DNA from: Bacillota bacterium
GTDB lineage: Bacteria > Bacillota > Clostridia > Peptostreptococcales > Anaerovoracaceae
DNA length: 64,000 nucleotides
Direction: 5' to 3'
NCBI GenBank assembly: GCA_029008005.1
Contig: JAQXIX010000041.1
Coordinates: forward strand, 1-64,000
The position numbers and the translations under genes were made by a program. This document shows, one piece after another, positions 15,587 to 24,032 of the stretch. Every line of letters starts with the position of its first letter. The first letter of the stretch is position 1. The notes beneath the pieces were generated by a model. It searched no databases. It was given only the letters and a program-made list of their open reading frames with translations, and was not told the origin of the DNA.

Positions 15587-18253
15587 ATGAAGAAAATTGC
15601 AATTATTGACGGCAACAGTTTAATAAACAGAGCTTATTATGCTATGAGAAATCCTATGATTACGAAAGATGGGATTTATACTCACGGCATCTTCGGATTT
15701 ATCAATATGCTGAACAAGCTCAGAGAGGACTACAGTCCCGATTATATGCTTGTGGCTTTCGACATGAAGGCTCCGACCTTCAGACATAAAGATTACGGAG
15801 ATTATAAGGCCGGGCGAAAAAAGATGCCGCCTGAACTGGCAATGGAAATTCCTCTTCTTAAAGATGTTCTTGACGCAATGAAAATAAAACGCTTCGAGAT
15901 TGAAGGATACGAAGCGGATGACATAATAGGAACAGTTGCGAAGGTTGCAGAAACTGAAGGAGTGGAAAGTATTATTTTTACAGGAGACAGGGATCAGCTG
16001 CAGCTTGCAACAGATGTTACGAAAATTGTTTATACGAAGAGAGGTGTTTCTGATTTTATTATTTACAACAGAGATACCTTTATTGAAGAATACGGTTTCG
16101 AGCCTTTGAAGTTAATAGATTTCAAGGGACTCAGCGGAGATACTTCCGACAATATTCCCGGAGTTCCGGGAGTCGGACCTAAGTCTGCGACTAAACTTAT
16201 TCAGCAGTTCGGAACTGTTGAGGAGATAATAGAGAATGTCGAAAGCATTAAGCCGGCAGGACTGAAAAAGAAAATCGAAGACAACGCCATGCAGGCTATG
16301 ATGAGTAAAAAACTTGCGACAATTTTCACGGAAGTGCCTCTTGATTTTGCGATTTCAGACTGTGCTGTGAAAGAGCCTGACTATGACAGTCTTATTGAAA
16401 TATATACCAAGCTGGAATTCAACCGGTTTCTGAGCAGACTGAAGGTGGGAAACAAGGATATAAATTCTTCACCTGAACCTGAAACATATAAAGAGATTGA
16501 TAAAAGCAATATTGCATTCAAGATTATCGATAAGCCGGAAATGCCAGCTGAAACAGGTGAAAGTATAGTAATCAAAGTCTTCGGAGACGGAAACCATGTA
16601 GGCGCACCTTATATTGACGGAATCGCTGTATTAAGCGGCAATGAATACTACTATATAAGGCTAGACAGCAGTGAAATGAGAGAAGCTTTCACGATGTGGT
16701 TCAATGGAATTGATTCGAAACTTACAGGTCACGATCTTATTGATGACTATTATATGCTCATGTCTCTGGGGGTCTCAGCCTTTAGTACAGATCATGATAC
16801 GGCAGTTGCCCAGTATGTTCTGGATTCCGGCAGAAGCAGCTATCCTGTAAGCGCACTGTCAAACGAATATCTGCACAGCTCTGTTCGTGATTTTGATGAA
16901 TTCATGTCTGACGATGCACAACTTGACATTTTCGAAGACCCTTCGAAAAAAAAGGCAGATTACGGTCTTGAGTATTGTCTGGCGGTACGAAGCATTGCCG
17001 GCAAACAGAAGATTAAAATCGAAGATGAAAACCTTGCTGATGTTCTGGAAGAGGTGGAACTGCCGCTTATTCAGGTTATGGCATCAATGGAACATGAGGG
17101 TTTCAGAGCTGACAGAGAATATCTAAACGAATTCGGTAAATCTCTGTCTGACGAAATAAACAGGCTTGCTGATTCGATTTATAATATGGCAGGGGAGAAA
17201 TTCAACATTAATTCGCCTGTTCAGCTGGGAACCATACTCTTCGAAAAACTTGAGCTTCCTCATGGGAAGAAAACGAAGAGAGGATATTCAACAAGTGCCG
17301 AGGTTCTCGAGAAACTTACGGACAAACATGAAATCGTACCTGCTGTACTTGAATACAGAACACTTTCCAAGCTTAAAAGCACTTATGTGGACGGAATGAT
17401 ACCTCTTATTGGAAACGACGGGAAAATTCATGCTCATTTCAGGCAGACAGTTACGGCAACAGGTAGAATAAGCTGTACGGAGCCAAATCTCCAGAACATT
17501 CCGATCAGGCAGGAGCTTGGACGAAAATTGAGACAGGCTTTTGTTCCCGAAAGTGATGAATGCACTCTTATAGGTGCCGATTATTCACAGATTGAGCTGA
17601 GGGTTCTGGCACATATGTCAGGGGACAAGTCCCTTATTGATTCCTTTAACAATGGTGAGGATATTCACAGAGCCACAGCATCCCGTGTCCTGGGAATTCC
17701 GGAGGATGAAATTACAATCGAAGAGAGAAGTCGTGCAAAGGCAGTAAACTTCGGTGTAATTTACGGAATGAGTTCTTTCGGATTGAGCACAGAACTTAAA
17801 ATAAGCCGTAAGGAAGCCGAGTCATATATAGAAGCCTACTTCAGCAAGCACAGTGCAGTAAGAGAGTTTATGGATGATTCCGTAAGCTTTTGCAGGGATA
17901 ATGGGTATGTGACTACCCTGATGGGCAGAAAACGTTACATTAAGGAAATTAACGCTCCTCAGTATATGGTGAAGCAGGTGGGAGAAAGACTTGCCATGAA
18001 CACACCTGTGCAGGGAAGTGCCGCCGATATTATCAAGCTTGCTATGATAGATGTTTTTCATGAACTGGCAGATAAAGGACTTAAATCAAAACTAATTCTG
18101 CAGATTCATGACGAACTGATTATCAATACTTATCCTGATGAACATGATGCTTTAATAGATATAATTAAGGATAAGATGGAACATGCTTACAATATGGCTG
18201 TTGAACTTAAAGCAGATGTAAACGAGGGGAATAACTGGTATGAACTTAAATAA
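15587..18253 (+). CDS. polA: DNA polymerase I, proofreading site degenerate
   Basis: 888 aa: 5' nuclease domain (about 1-285, FTGDRDQLQL and GDTSDNIPGVPGVGPKSA present), a 3'-5' exonuclease-like domain (about 295-480), and the polymerase domain. Polymerase motifs are intact: motif A DYSQIELRVLAHMSGD (about 665), motif B RAKAVNFGVIYG (about 716), motif C QIHDELI (about 838). The middle domain lacks the DxE metal-binding motif expected near its start, so proofreading is probably lost, as in Bacillus Pol I. It fills gaps in repair and Okazaki fragment processing. SD GAAGGAA precedes the ATG. It overlaps coaE by 14 nt. Confidence 0.96.
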   Translation: MKKIAIIDGNSLINRAYYAMRNPMITKDGIYTHGIFGFINMLNKLREDYSPDYMLVAFDMKAPTFRHKDYGDYKAGRKKMPPELAMEIPLLKDVLDAMKIKRFEIEGYEADDIIGTVAKVAETEGVESIIFTGDRDQLQLATDVTKIVYTKRGVSDFIIYNRDTFIEEYGFEPLKLIDFKGLSGDTSDNIPGVPGVGPKSATKLIQQFGTVEEIIENVESIKPAGLKKKIEDNAMQAMMSKKLATIFTEVPLDFAISDCAVKEPDYDSLIEIYTKLEFNRFLSRLKVGNKDINSSPEPETYKEIDKSNIAFKIIDKPEMPAETGESIVIKVFGDGNHVGAPYIDGIAVLSGNEYYYIRLDSSEMREAFTMWFNGIDSKLTGHDLIDDYYMLMSLGVSAFSTDHDTAVAQYVLDSGRSSYPVSALSNEYLHSSVRDFDEFMSDDAQLDIFEDPSKKKADYGLEYCLAVRSIAGKQKIKIEDENLADVLEEVELPLIQVMASMEHEGFRADREYLNEFGKSLSDEINRLADSIYNMAGEKFNINSPVQLGTILFEKLELPHGKKTKRGYSTSAEVLEKLTDKHEIVPAVLEYRTLSKLKSTYVDGMIPLIGNDGKIHAHFRQTVTATGRISCTEPNLQNIPIRQELGRKLRQAFVPESDECTLIGADYSQIELRVLAHMSGDKSLIDSFNNGEDIHRATASRVLGIPEDEITIEERSRAKAVNFGVIYGMSSFGLSTELKISRKEAESYIEAYFSKHSAVREFMDDSVSFCRDNGYVTTLMGRKRYIKEINAPQYMVKQVGERLAMNTPVQGSAADIIKLAMIDVFHELADKGLKSKLILQIHDELIINTYPDEHDALIDIIKDKMEHAYNMAVELKADVNEGNNWYELK

Positions 18254-18863
18254 ACTGCCTGTTATAGGCTTGACAGGCGGCATAGGCTCGGGAAAATCCA
18301 CTGCTGCCGAGTATTTGGTTTCCCGCGGGTTTGCTCATATTGATGCAGATGAAATAGGAAGGAATATGACCGGAGACGGGGAGCCTTTGCTTTCAAGGTT
18401 GCTTGAAATATTCGGAGAAGATATTTTCGAGAATACAGACCCGGATACGCTTGTTCTGAATCGCAGGAAAACGGCTGACATTGTTTTTAACGACAAAGAG
18501 AAACTCCGGGTTTTTAATGATTTGATGTTTACGGAGATAATTGATGTAATAAAAAGAAATATAGAAGAGATAAATCTCTGTCATGATAAAGGATGCCGCG
18601 GCATCCTTATTGACGCTCCTCTGTTATTTGAAGCCGGTGTTGACGGACTGTGTGATTCCATTGTTCTCGTTACGGCTGATACTGACACAAGAATAAAGCG
18701 TGTCTGCAGACGTGACGGTATCACAGAGAAGGAAGTGAGAAACAGAATCAATAACCAGATGTCAGAGGATGATAAGATAAGTCGCTCTGAGTATGTTGCC
18801 GATAACAGCGGAGATTTATCTGAACTTAAGAAATGTCTTGATGAAATAATTGAGAAACTGTAA
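18240..18863 (+). CDS. coaE: Dephospho-CoA kinase
   Basis: 207 aa. Phosphorylates the 3' hydroxyl of dephospho-CoA in the last step of CoA synthesis. The P-loop VIGLTGGIGSGKST lies at about 8-21, then HIDADEIGR (about 35-43) as the second motif and LIDAPLLFEAG (about 121-131) in the acceptor-binding region. The start lies inside the end of polA, the common Firmicute arrangement polA-(mutM)-coaE without mutM here. The bidirectional-looking terminator at 18885 follows. Confidence 0.95.
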   Translation: MNLNKLPVIGLTGGIGSGKSTAAEYLVSRGFAHIDADEIGRNMTGDGEPLLSRLLEIFGEDIFENTDPDTLVLNRRKTADIVFNDKEKLRVFNDLMFTEIIDVIKRNIEEINLCHDKGCRGILIDAPLLFEAGVDGLCDSIVLVTADTDTRIKRVCRRDGITEKEVRNRINNQMSEDDKISRSEYVADNSGDLSELKKCLDEIIEKL

Positions 18864-18884
18864 TTCAATATAATAATAAAAAGA

Positions 18885-18910
18885 AGAGCTGTTGCATCTG
18901 CAACAGCTCT
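18885..18910 (-). terminator. Terminator of tRNA-Leu(GAG)
   Basis: AGAGCTGTTGCA / TGCAACAGCTCT, a perfect 12-bp dyad. On the minus strand it is followed by TCTTTTTATTATTAT, so it ends the tRNA transcript; for plus-strand coaE the T-tract is poor. Confidence 0.85.
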
Positions 18911-18918
18911 CTTACTGA

Positions 18919-19001
18919 TGGTGCGGCCTGCCGGACTTGAACCGGCACGGTCTCCCACACGCCCCTCAAACGTGCGCGTCTGCCTATTCCGCCAAGGCCG
19001 C
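18919..19001 (-). tRNA. tRNA-Leu (anticodon GAG)
   Basis: 83 nt with CCA encoded. Acceptor GCGGCCT pairs with AGGCCGC, the D-arm contains GGCGGAATAGGCAGAC, the anticodon loop is TTGAGGG (anticodon GAG, reads CUC/CUU), the long variable arm typical of leucine tRNA is present, and the T-arm is GCCGGTTCAAGTCCGGC. A single isolated tRNA gene with its own promoter and terminator. Confidence 0.95.
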
Positions 19002-19005
19002 TTGG

Positions 19006-19030
19006 CAAGTGCCTTATTACCAGGCACTTG
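19006..19030 (-). other. Hairpin immediately 5' of tRNA-Leu(GAG)
   Basis: CAAGTGCC / GGCACTTG, a perfect 8-bp dyad with a 9-nt loop, ending 4 nt before the mature tRNA 5' end. No U-tract follows, so it is not an obvious terminator; most of it would be in the pre-tRNA leader removed by RNase P. Confidence 0.55.
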
Positions 19031-19033
19031 TAT

Positions 19034-19063
19034 ATATTAATACATGAACATATGATTTGTCAA
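19034..19063 (-). promoter_or_regulatory. Promoter of tRNA-Leu(GAG)
   Basis: Minus-strand TTGACA (19063-19058), 18-nt spacer, TAATAT (19039-19034). The predicted start near 19027 is about 25 nt before the mature tRNA. Confidence 0.65.
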
Positions 19064-19075
19064 CAACTTTTTTAA

Positions 19076-20482
19076 TTATTTTCTGTTATATGTTCCTATT
19101 GCTGCGAGTTCTGCAATACAATCGTCCCATCCCTTGATTAATCTGTCAATATCCTCATCTGTAGTAACAGGTGAAACAAGCATCATGTTGTGGAACGGAG
19201 TTATTATTATGCCTCTGTTGTGCAGATAAATATGAGTGTAGTACATGAGATCCCAGTCAAAGTTATTCTTGGCATCTGTACCGTTGACAGGTGATGTAGG
19301 CATAAACTGAAGCTCACATCTCGCTCCGGATCTTGTCAGACTCCATGGAACATTATGTTTTTTAAGTACTTCTTCGAGACCGTCAGCAAGCCTTTCAAGT
19401 CCTCTGAACATTTTATCGAAAGCCTCTTCTGTTGCAACTTCCGATAACTGGGTTCTCATACATGCAATTGCGAACTGGTTGGCAGCAAGTGTTCCGCCGA
19501 TTCCCATAGGATCGGAAACTCCGCCGTTTCCGTACATTTCACCTATTTTATCAGTGATTTCCTTAGTGAATCCGTAAACGGAAATAGGAATACCGCCTGC
19601 AATTGATTTACCCATAGTTACGAAATCCGGCTTAAGATTATATGCTCTTGTATATCCTCCGTAACCATTGGAGAGGGTATGTGTCTCATCGATAATCATA
19701 TACGAACCGTATTTATCGCAAAGCTCTCTTACTGCATCAAGATATCCTTCTGCAGGAAGAACCATTCCGCAGTTTGTCATTACAGGCTCAAGCAGTACGG
19801 CAGCAACGTCTTTGTATGAAAGCTCTCTTTCAAGTGCTTCAACATCATTAAATTCAACTACTCTTGTAAGTTGATCTTTAGGGAGTCCCGGATTTGAGTC
19901 GAATTCCGATCTGAGACACAGCTTGCCGTCTTCTCCGATATGAGGAAGTGTTTCATCGAGACTTCCGTGGTAACATTCCTGCATTACGAGAATTTTAGGT
20001 CTTCCGGTGAGCGTTCTGGCATTTCTGATTACATATCGGTTAGCTTCAGTAGCAGTCATCGCAACCTGCCATGTAGGAAGTCCGAATCTCTTGCTTAATT
20101 CTTTACCGATTTCAAGGCAATCAAGAGTCGGCATCATAGTAGTTATACCCATTGCGCCTCTTTCGGCAATAGTCTTAGCTGTTGCGTCAGGAGAATGTCC
20201 GAACATTGCGCCTGTATCACCGAGACAGAAATCAATGTACTCGTTGCCGTCAATGTCCCAGCACTTCTGATCCTTTGCTTTTTCAAGGAAAACAGGGTGG
20301 TCTGTTCCCCAGTCAGCCATCCACGGCATAGGAACACCATCGAGAAGATTTTCATGAGCTTTGTCAAAGGCTTCCTTGCTCTTAGGAGTTCTCTCCATAA
20401 AAATCTTGTCTTCTCTTGCTCTCAGTTCAGCCAGTTCCCGATCTGTAACTAATCTGTAAGGACTCTTTTTATCCGTAATCAT
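19076..20482 (-). CDS. Class III PLP-dependent aminotransferase (GSA-AT-like)
   Basis: 468 aa, fold type I. Class III features are visible: YHGSLDE (about 171-177), IIDETH with the PLP-nitrogen Asp265, and TMGKSIAGGIPISVYG with the Schiff-base Lys292. CLGDTGAMFGHSP (about 86-98) is typical of a HemL-like subgroup acting on beta- or omega-amino acids rather than true glutamate-1-semialdehyde mutase; the exact substrate is not readable. It is transcribed with the SDR gene 24 nt upstream, behind a sigma-54 promoter, which suggests an inducible catabolic pair: transamination plus carbonyl/alcohol redox. SD GGAGG precedes the ATG. Confidence 0.85.
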   Translation of the reverse strand: MITDKKSPYRLVTDRELAELRAREDKIFMERTPKSKEAFDKAHENLLDGVPMPWMADWGTDHPVFLEKAKDQKCWDIDGNEYIDFCLGDTGAMFGHSPDATAKTIAERGAMGITTMMPTLDCLEIGKELSKRFGLPTWQVAMTATEANRYVIRNARTLTGRPKILVMQECYHGSLDETLPHIGEDGKLCLRSEFDSNPGLPKDQLTRVVEFNDVEALERELSYKDVAAVLLEPVMTNCGMVLPAEGYLDAVRELCDKYGSYMIIDETHTLSNGYGGYTRAYNLKPDFVTMGKSIAGGIPISVYGFTKEITDKIGEMYGNGGVSDPMGIGGTLAANQFAIACMRTQLSEVATEEAFDKMFRGLERLADGLEEVLKKHNVPWSLTRSGARCELQFMPTSPVNGTDAKNNFDWDLMYYTHIYLHNRGIIITPFHNMMLVSPVTTDEDIDRLIKGWDDCIAELAAIGTYNRK

Positions 20483-20506
20483 TTTTTACCTCCTTATAAC
20501 TTTTAA

Positions 20507-21307
20507 TCAGTAGTAATATTTCGAATCGCCTTTGTATTCCTGTATAGTATTTCCGCCGTCTACAACAAGTGATTCACCTGTAATATATGAGGCTTTGTCA
20601 GATGCAAGAAATACAATTGCGTTAGCGACTTCAGCAGCATCAGCGCTTCTCCGCATAGGAGTGTTATATCCGCCCTGAGCCTCGCTTTCTGTCTGGGAAG
20701 CTGTAGCAATCCATCCCGGGAGAACATTGTTGACAGTAATATTTGATGTACCCACTTCAATGGCGATTGCTTTGCTCATACCTATTACTGCAGCCTTTGC
20801 GGCACTGTAAGCCGCTTCACCGGGATTGCTGACAACAGGTCCTGTTACGGAAGAGACATTTACGATTCTTCCGTACTTGTTCTCAACCATGAGAGGGAGT
20901 ACGCACTTTGTAACGTTAAAGGTTATATTAAGATTTCTGTCTATTGAAGTATCCCATCTTTCATATGTAACATGCATGAAATCACTGAAATCTTCTTCTT
21001 CGCCAACCTGAGTCATGCCTGCATTGTTTACAAGGACATCGATACTCCCGAAATCCTCGGAAATCTTAGAAATGACTGCTTCAACCTGACTGCGGTCCAT
21101 TAGATCCGCAATATATCCTTTAGCGTAAATACCCAGAGAACATAATTCTTCCGCTCTCTGAAATATTCTGTCTGTTGTGGCAACAAGAGCAACCTTGGCA
21201 CCGAGTTCTCCTAAAATCTTCGCAGTGCAAAAGCCTATGCCTGAAGGACTTCCGGCTCCCGTTATAAGACAGACACGGCCTGTGAAATCAATAAAACTGT
21301 TTTTCAT
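20507..21307 (-). CDS. SDR family oxidoreductase (FabG-like)
   Basis: 266 aa, classical short-chain dehydrogenase. The cofactor-binding loop is TGAGSPSGIG (about 16-25), followed by NNAG (94-97) and the catalytic Ser153-Tyr167-Lys171 (NVSSVTG, YSAAKAA). TTDR after the second strand, in place of an acidic residue, leans towards NADPH but is not decisive. The C-terminus SLVVDGGNTIQEYKGDSKYYY has an unusual tyrosine-rich end. It is the first gene of the sigma-54 operon with the class III aminotransferase. SD GGAGGTATTA precedes the ATG. The likely role is reduction or oxidation of the keto/hydroxy partner of the amino substrate. Confidence 0.85.
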   Translation of the reverse strand: MKNSFIDFTGRVCLITGAGSPSGIGFCTAKILGELGAKVALVATTDRIFQRAEELCSLGIYAKGYIADLMDRSQVEAVISKISEDFGSIDVLVNNAGMTQVGEEEDFSDFMHVTYERWDTSIDRNLNITFNVTKCVLPLMVENKYGRIVNVSSVTGPVVSNPGEAAYSAAKAAVIGMSKAIAIEVGTSNITVNNVLPGWIATASQTESEAQGGYNTPMRRSADAAEVANAIVFLASDKASYITGESLVVDGGNTIQEYKGDSKYYY

Positions 21308-21408
21308 TTTTAATACCTCCGTTATTCAATTACCGTTTCTTATAATTCATATTATATACCAGATAGTCATTGTTATCTTAATATGGATACTGTCTTGCCG
21401 ATAAATAA

Positions 21409-21425
21409 ATGCAATTAGTATGCCA
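21409..21425 (-). promoter_or_regulatory. Sigma-54 (-24/-12) promoter of the SDR-aminotransferase operon
   Basis: Minus-strand TGGCATACTAATTGCAT. GG of the -24 element is at 21424-21423 and GC of the -12 element at 21412-21411, with exactly 10 nt between them as the sigma-54 holoenzyme requires; consensus is TGGCAC-N5-TTGCA. It lies about 100 nt upstream of the SDR start and faces away from a sigma-54 activator gene. Confidence 0.85.
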
Positions 21426-21486
21426 AAGTAAAAAACAGGCATTTTTCAGTATTTTCGCAGCTTTATTTCGAAATATACGACGAATA

Positions 21487-21504
21487 ATTGTTAAATATGC
21501 AAAT
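21487..21504. promoter_or_regulatory. Activator-binding dyad 2 (imperfect)
   Basis: ATTGTTAAATATGCAAAT matches the perfect dyad at 21508-21525 at most positions, on the same face of the helix (21 bp offset). About 62 bp upstream of the -24 element on the minus strand. Confidence 0.6.
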
Positions 21505-21507
21505 TGA

Positions 21508-21525
21508 ATTGTCAAATATGACAAT
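21508..21525. promoter_or_regulatory. Activator-binding dyad 1 (perfect inverted repeat)
   Basis: ATTGTCA-AATA-TGACAAT is a perfect 7+4+7 palindrome, about 83 bp upstream of the -24 element: a normal enhancer position for a sigma-54 activator. It also overlaps the -35 box of the divergent activator gene, which would allow autoregulation. Confidence 0.7.
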
Positions 21526-21537
21526 AAATGATATATT
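21509..21537 (+). promoter_or_regulatory. Sigma-A-like promoter of the sigma-54 activator gene
   Basis: TTGTCA (21509-21514), 17-nt spacer, TATATT (21532-21537), about 30 nt before the ATG. The -35 box lies inside dyad 1. Confidence 0.6.
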
Positions 21538-21566
21538 TATGCTGTGGTAAGAATGGGAGGTAAGCC

Positions 21567-23021
21567 ATGTCGCTTTTGATAATTAAAGATACAGTTCAGC
21601 AGGTTGCCAATGCAATAACAGAAGCTATGGAACTTGAAACTGAAATAATAGATGAAAATCTTATGATAATCGGAGGAACAGGCAGATATAAAGAGAAAGT
21701 GGGAAGCTACGAGGAAGACGGCGACCTGAACAGTAATCTGGTGTATGCAGAGTGTATAAGGACAGGAAGAGAATACATTAATTTCAACCCTGAAGAAGAT
21801 TCACAATATGACGCCAGAGAAAACGAACTGGCAGAAATATGCTGTCCCATTAAGACTGAGGACAATGTTCTCGGTCTGATAGGGCTTATTGCATTCACTG
21901 AAGAACAGCGAAACAAAATGATAGATAAAACTTCAGCTCTGCGTAATTTTCTTCAGAGTATGTCTGAACTGATTGCCGGCAAATACATTGTTTCCCAGAA
22001 TAATATTATCCTTCGGAATGCTGTTTCATCGCTGATGAACTCAACGGGGTTAAACGCATCTTTTGATAATATTGTCAGCAGAAGCGAGAAGATGGATAAA
22101 ATAAAGAAGAGAGCACTGCAGGTTGCCTCAAGCAATTCAACAATACTGATTACAGGCGAAAGCGGTACGGGAAAGGGGCTTCTGGCGAGAGCAATTCACA
22201 ACGAAAGTCCCCGCTGCAGCGAACCGTTTGTTACCGTAAACTGTGCCGCTATTCCCGAAACTCTCCTGGAGAGTGAGCTGTTTGGCTACGTGGGCGGTGC
22301 TTTCACGGGAGCAGATAAGGACGGTAAACTTGGCAAGTTCCAGCTTGCCGACAAGGGAACTCTTTTTCTGGATGAAATAGGGGATATGCCCCTTCATCTT
22401 CAGGTCAAGCTTTTGTCATGTCTGCAGACGAGAAGTGTAGATCCTGTAGGTTCGTCTGAACCTGTCAGCGTTGACGTCAGAGTAATCGCAGCAACCAACA
22501 AAAATCTTGAGAGAATGATAGAAGAGAAGCTTTTCAGGGAGGATCTGTATTTCAGGTTAAATGTAATACCTCTTAATATACCTCCTTTAAGAGAACGACC
22601 TGAAGACATAGGACTTCTCGTACAGCATTCTATATTGAAATTCAGTATGGTGCTGGGAAAGGCCGTAACAGGTATTGATGCAGAAGCCATGGAGATGCTT
22701 ACGTCATATTCCTGGCCGGGAAATATCCGCGAGGTGGAAAACGTAATAGAATACGCAATCAATATGGAGAACGGCAGCACTATTATGAAAGACAGTCTTC
22801 CTGAGAAAATGACGGGAAGAGAGATGTCTGCCGACAGTCTGAACAGTCTGAAGACACAGCTGGAAGAGGCTGAGAAAAAAATACTTGTAAAGTGTCTCAA
22901 CAGAACGGGATGGGATCTGGAAGGCAAGAGAACTGCCGCGGGCATTCTTAAAATCAGCGAGTCGACGCTGTACAGAAGGCTGCGTCAGCTTAATATCAAA
23001 AGAAATGATGACTTGATTTGA
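21567..23021 (+). CDS. Sigma-54-dependent transcriptional activator
   Basis: 484 aa in three parts. The N-terminal sensory region (about 1-160) looks GAF/diacid-recognition-like (VANAITEAMELETEIIDENL, IGLIAF) and may bind a small ligand. The AAA+ domain (about 170-405) has Walker A GESGTGKG, GYVGGAFTGAD with the GAFTGA sigma-54 contact loop, and Walker B TLFLDEIGDM. The C-terminus has a Fis-type helix-turn-helix (TAAGILKISESTLYRRLRQL). SD GGGAGG precedes the ATG. It is divergent from the SDR-aminotransferase operon, whose -24/-12 promoter and two dyads lie between them, so it is almost certainly their regulator. Confidence 0.92.
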   Translation: MSLLIIKDTVQQVANAITEAMELETEIIDENLMIIGGTGRYKEKVGSYEEDGDLNSNLVYAECIRTGREYINFNPEEDSQYDARENELAEICCPIKTEDNVLGLIGLIAFTEEQRNKMIDKTSALRNFLQSMSELIAGKYIVSQNNIILRNAVSSLMNSTGLNASFDNIVSRSEKMDKIKKRALQVASSNSTILITGESGTGKGLLARAIHNESPRCSEPFVTVNCAAIPETLLESELFGYVGGAFTGADKDGKLGKFQLADKGTLFLDEIGDMPLHLQVKLLSCLQTRSVDPVGSSEPVSVDVRVIAATNKNLERMIEEKLFREDLYFRLNVIPLNIPPLRERPEDIGLLVQHSILKFSMVLGKAVTGIDAEAMEMLTSYSWPGNIREVENVIEYAINMENGSTIMKDSLPEKMTGREMSADSLNSLKTQLEEAEKKILVKCLNRTGWDLEGKRTAAGILKISESTLYRRLRQLNIKRNDDLI

Positions 23022-23048
23022 TAAAACAGTTAGTTCATAATTATTCTT

Positions 23049-24032
23049 ATGGCAAAATCAGAAAGAAACAAGACAATCGATACTACTGTCGAAGAAGGCA
23101 GAGAGTATCTGGATAAATGCATAGAATGGTCGCCTCAAGTCCGTGAGGAGGTGTTTCACGGAGATATTAAGGTGTTAACAGACCGGGTAATAACGGGAGA
23201 CACATTTACGGTTATGGAGGATATGGCAAAGGCAGGAGCCACAGGCTTCGCAGATCTTGTAATCGCAGACCCTCCTTATAACCTCAACAAGGTTTATAAC
23301 GGACGTGTCTTTAATTCAATGAGCAATGCCGAATACGAGAAGTATACAAGAAGGTGGGTGGAATCCCTGAAGCCTTTGCTAAAAAAAACAGGGTCACTGT
23401 ACGTTTGCTGTGACTGGCATAGCAGCATGGTAATCGGCAGTGTACTTGGAGATTACTTCAAGATACGAAACCGCATTACATGGCAACGTGAGAAGGGTCG
23501 CGGTGCTTCGGTAAACTGGAAAAACAGTATGGAGGACATATGGTTTGCCACTGTTTCAGATGATTACACCTTCAACATTGATGACGTTAAAGTCAGAAGG
23601 CGTGTTCTGGCACCATATCGTGAGAAAGGCAAGCCTAAGGACTGGCAGGAGACGGACATCGGTAATTTCAGAGATACACACCCGTCAAATTTCTGGGATG
23701 ATATTACGGTACCCTTCTGGTCAATGGCCGAAAATACGGCTCATCCTGCGCAAAAACCGGAGAAACTGATTGCCAGGCTTATTCTGGCCAGTTCAAATGA
23801 GGGTGATATTGTATTCGATCCTTTCTTAGGGTCTGGAAGTACAGCAGTTACAGCTAAGAAACTAAACAGGCATTTCATCGGAACGGAAATTGACGAGAGA
23901 TTCTGTATATGGGCACAGCAAAGGCTTCATATGGCAGATGACGACAAGACTATTCAAGGTTTCGAGGACAGAGTGTTCTGGGAAAGAAACTCGGGAATAA
24001 GAAAGGGGAGAAAGAAACAGGAAGGAGAATAA
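23049..24032 (+). CDS. Orphan DNA adenine methyltransferase (beta class)
   Basis: 327 aa. The catalytic motif IV ADPPYNLNK (about 73-81) comes first and the SAM-binding motif I FDPFLGSGST (about 256-265) near the C-terminus, the beta-class order seen in CcrM/HinfI-type N6-adenine enzymes (N4-cytosine activity cannot be fully excluded). No restriction endonuclease adjoins it, so it is probably a regulatory or housekeeping methyltransferase. The target sequence cannot be read. No SD is visible before the ATG, 27 nt after the activator gene. The stop TAA overlaps the next ATG by 1 nt. Confidence 0.88.
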   Translation: MAKSERNKTIDTTVEEGREYLDKCIEWSPQVREEVFHGDIKVLTDRVITGDTFTVMEDMAKAGATGFADLVIADPPYNLNKVYNGRVFNSMSNAEYEKYTRRWVESLKPLLKKTGSLYVCCDWHSSMVIGSVLGDYFKIRNRITWQREKGRGASVNWKNSMEDIWFATVSDDYTFNIDDVKVRRRVLAPYREKGKPKDWQETDIGNFRDTHPSNFWDDITVPFWSMAENTAHPAQKPEKLIARLILASSNEGDIVFDPFLGSGSTAVTAKKLNRHFIGTEIDERFCIWAQQRLHMADDDKTIQGFEDRVFWERNSGIRKGRKKQEGE

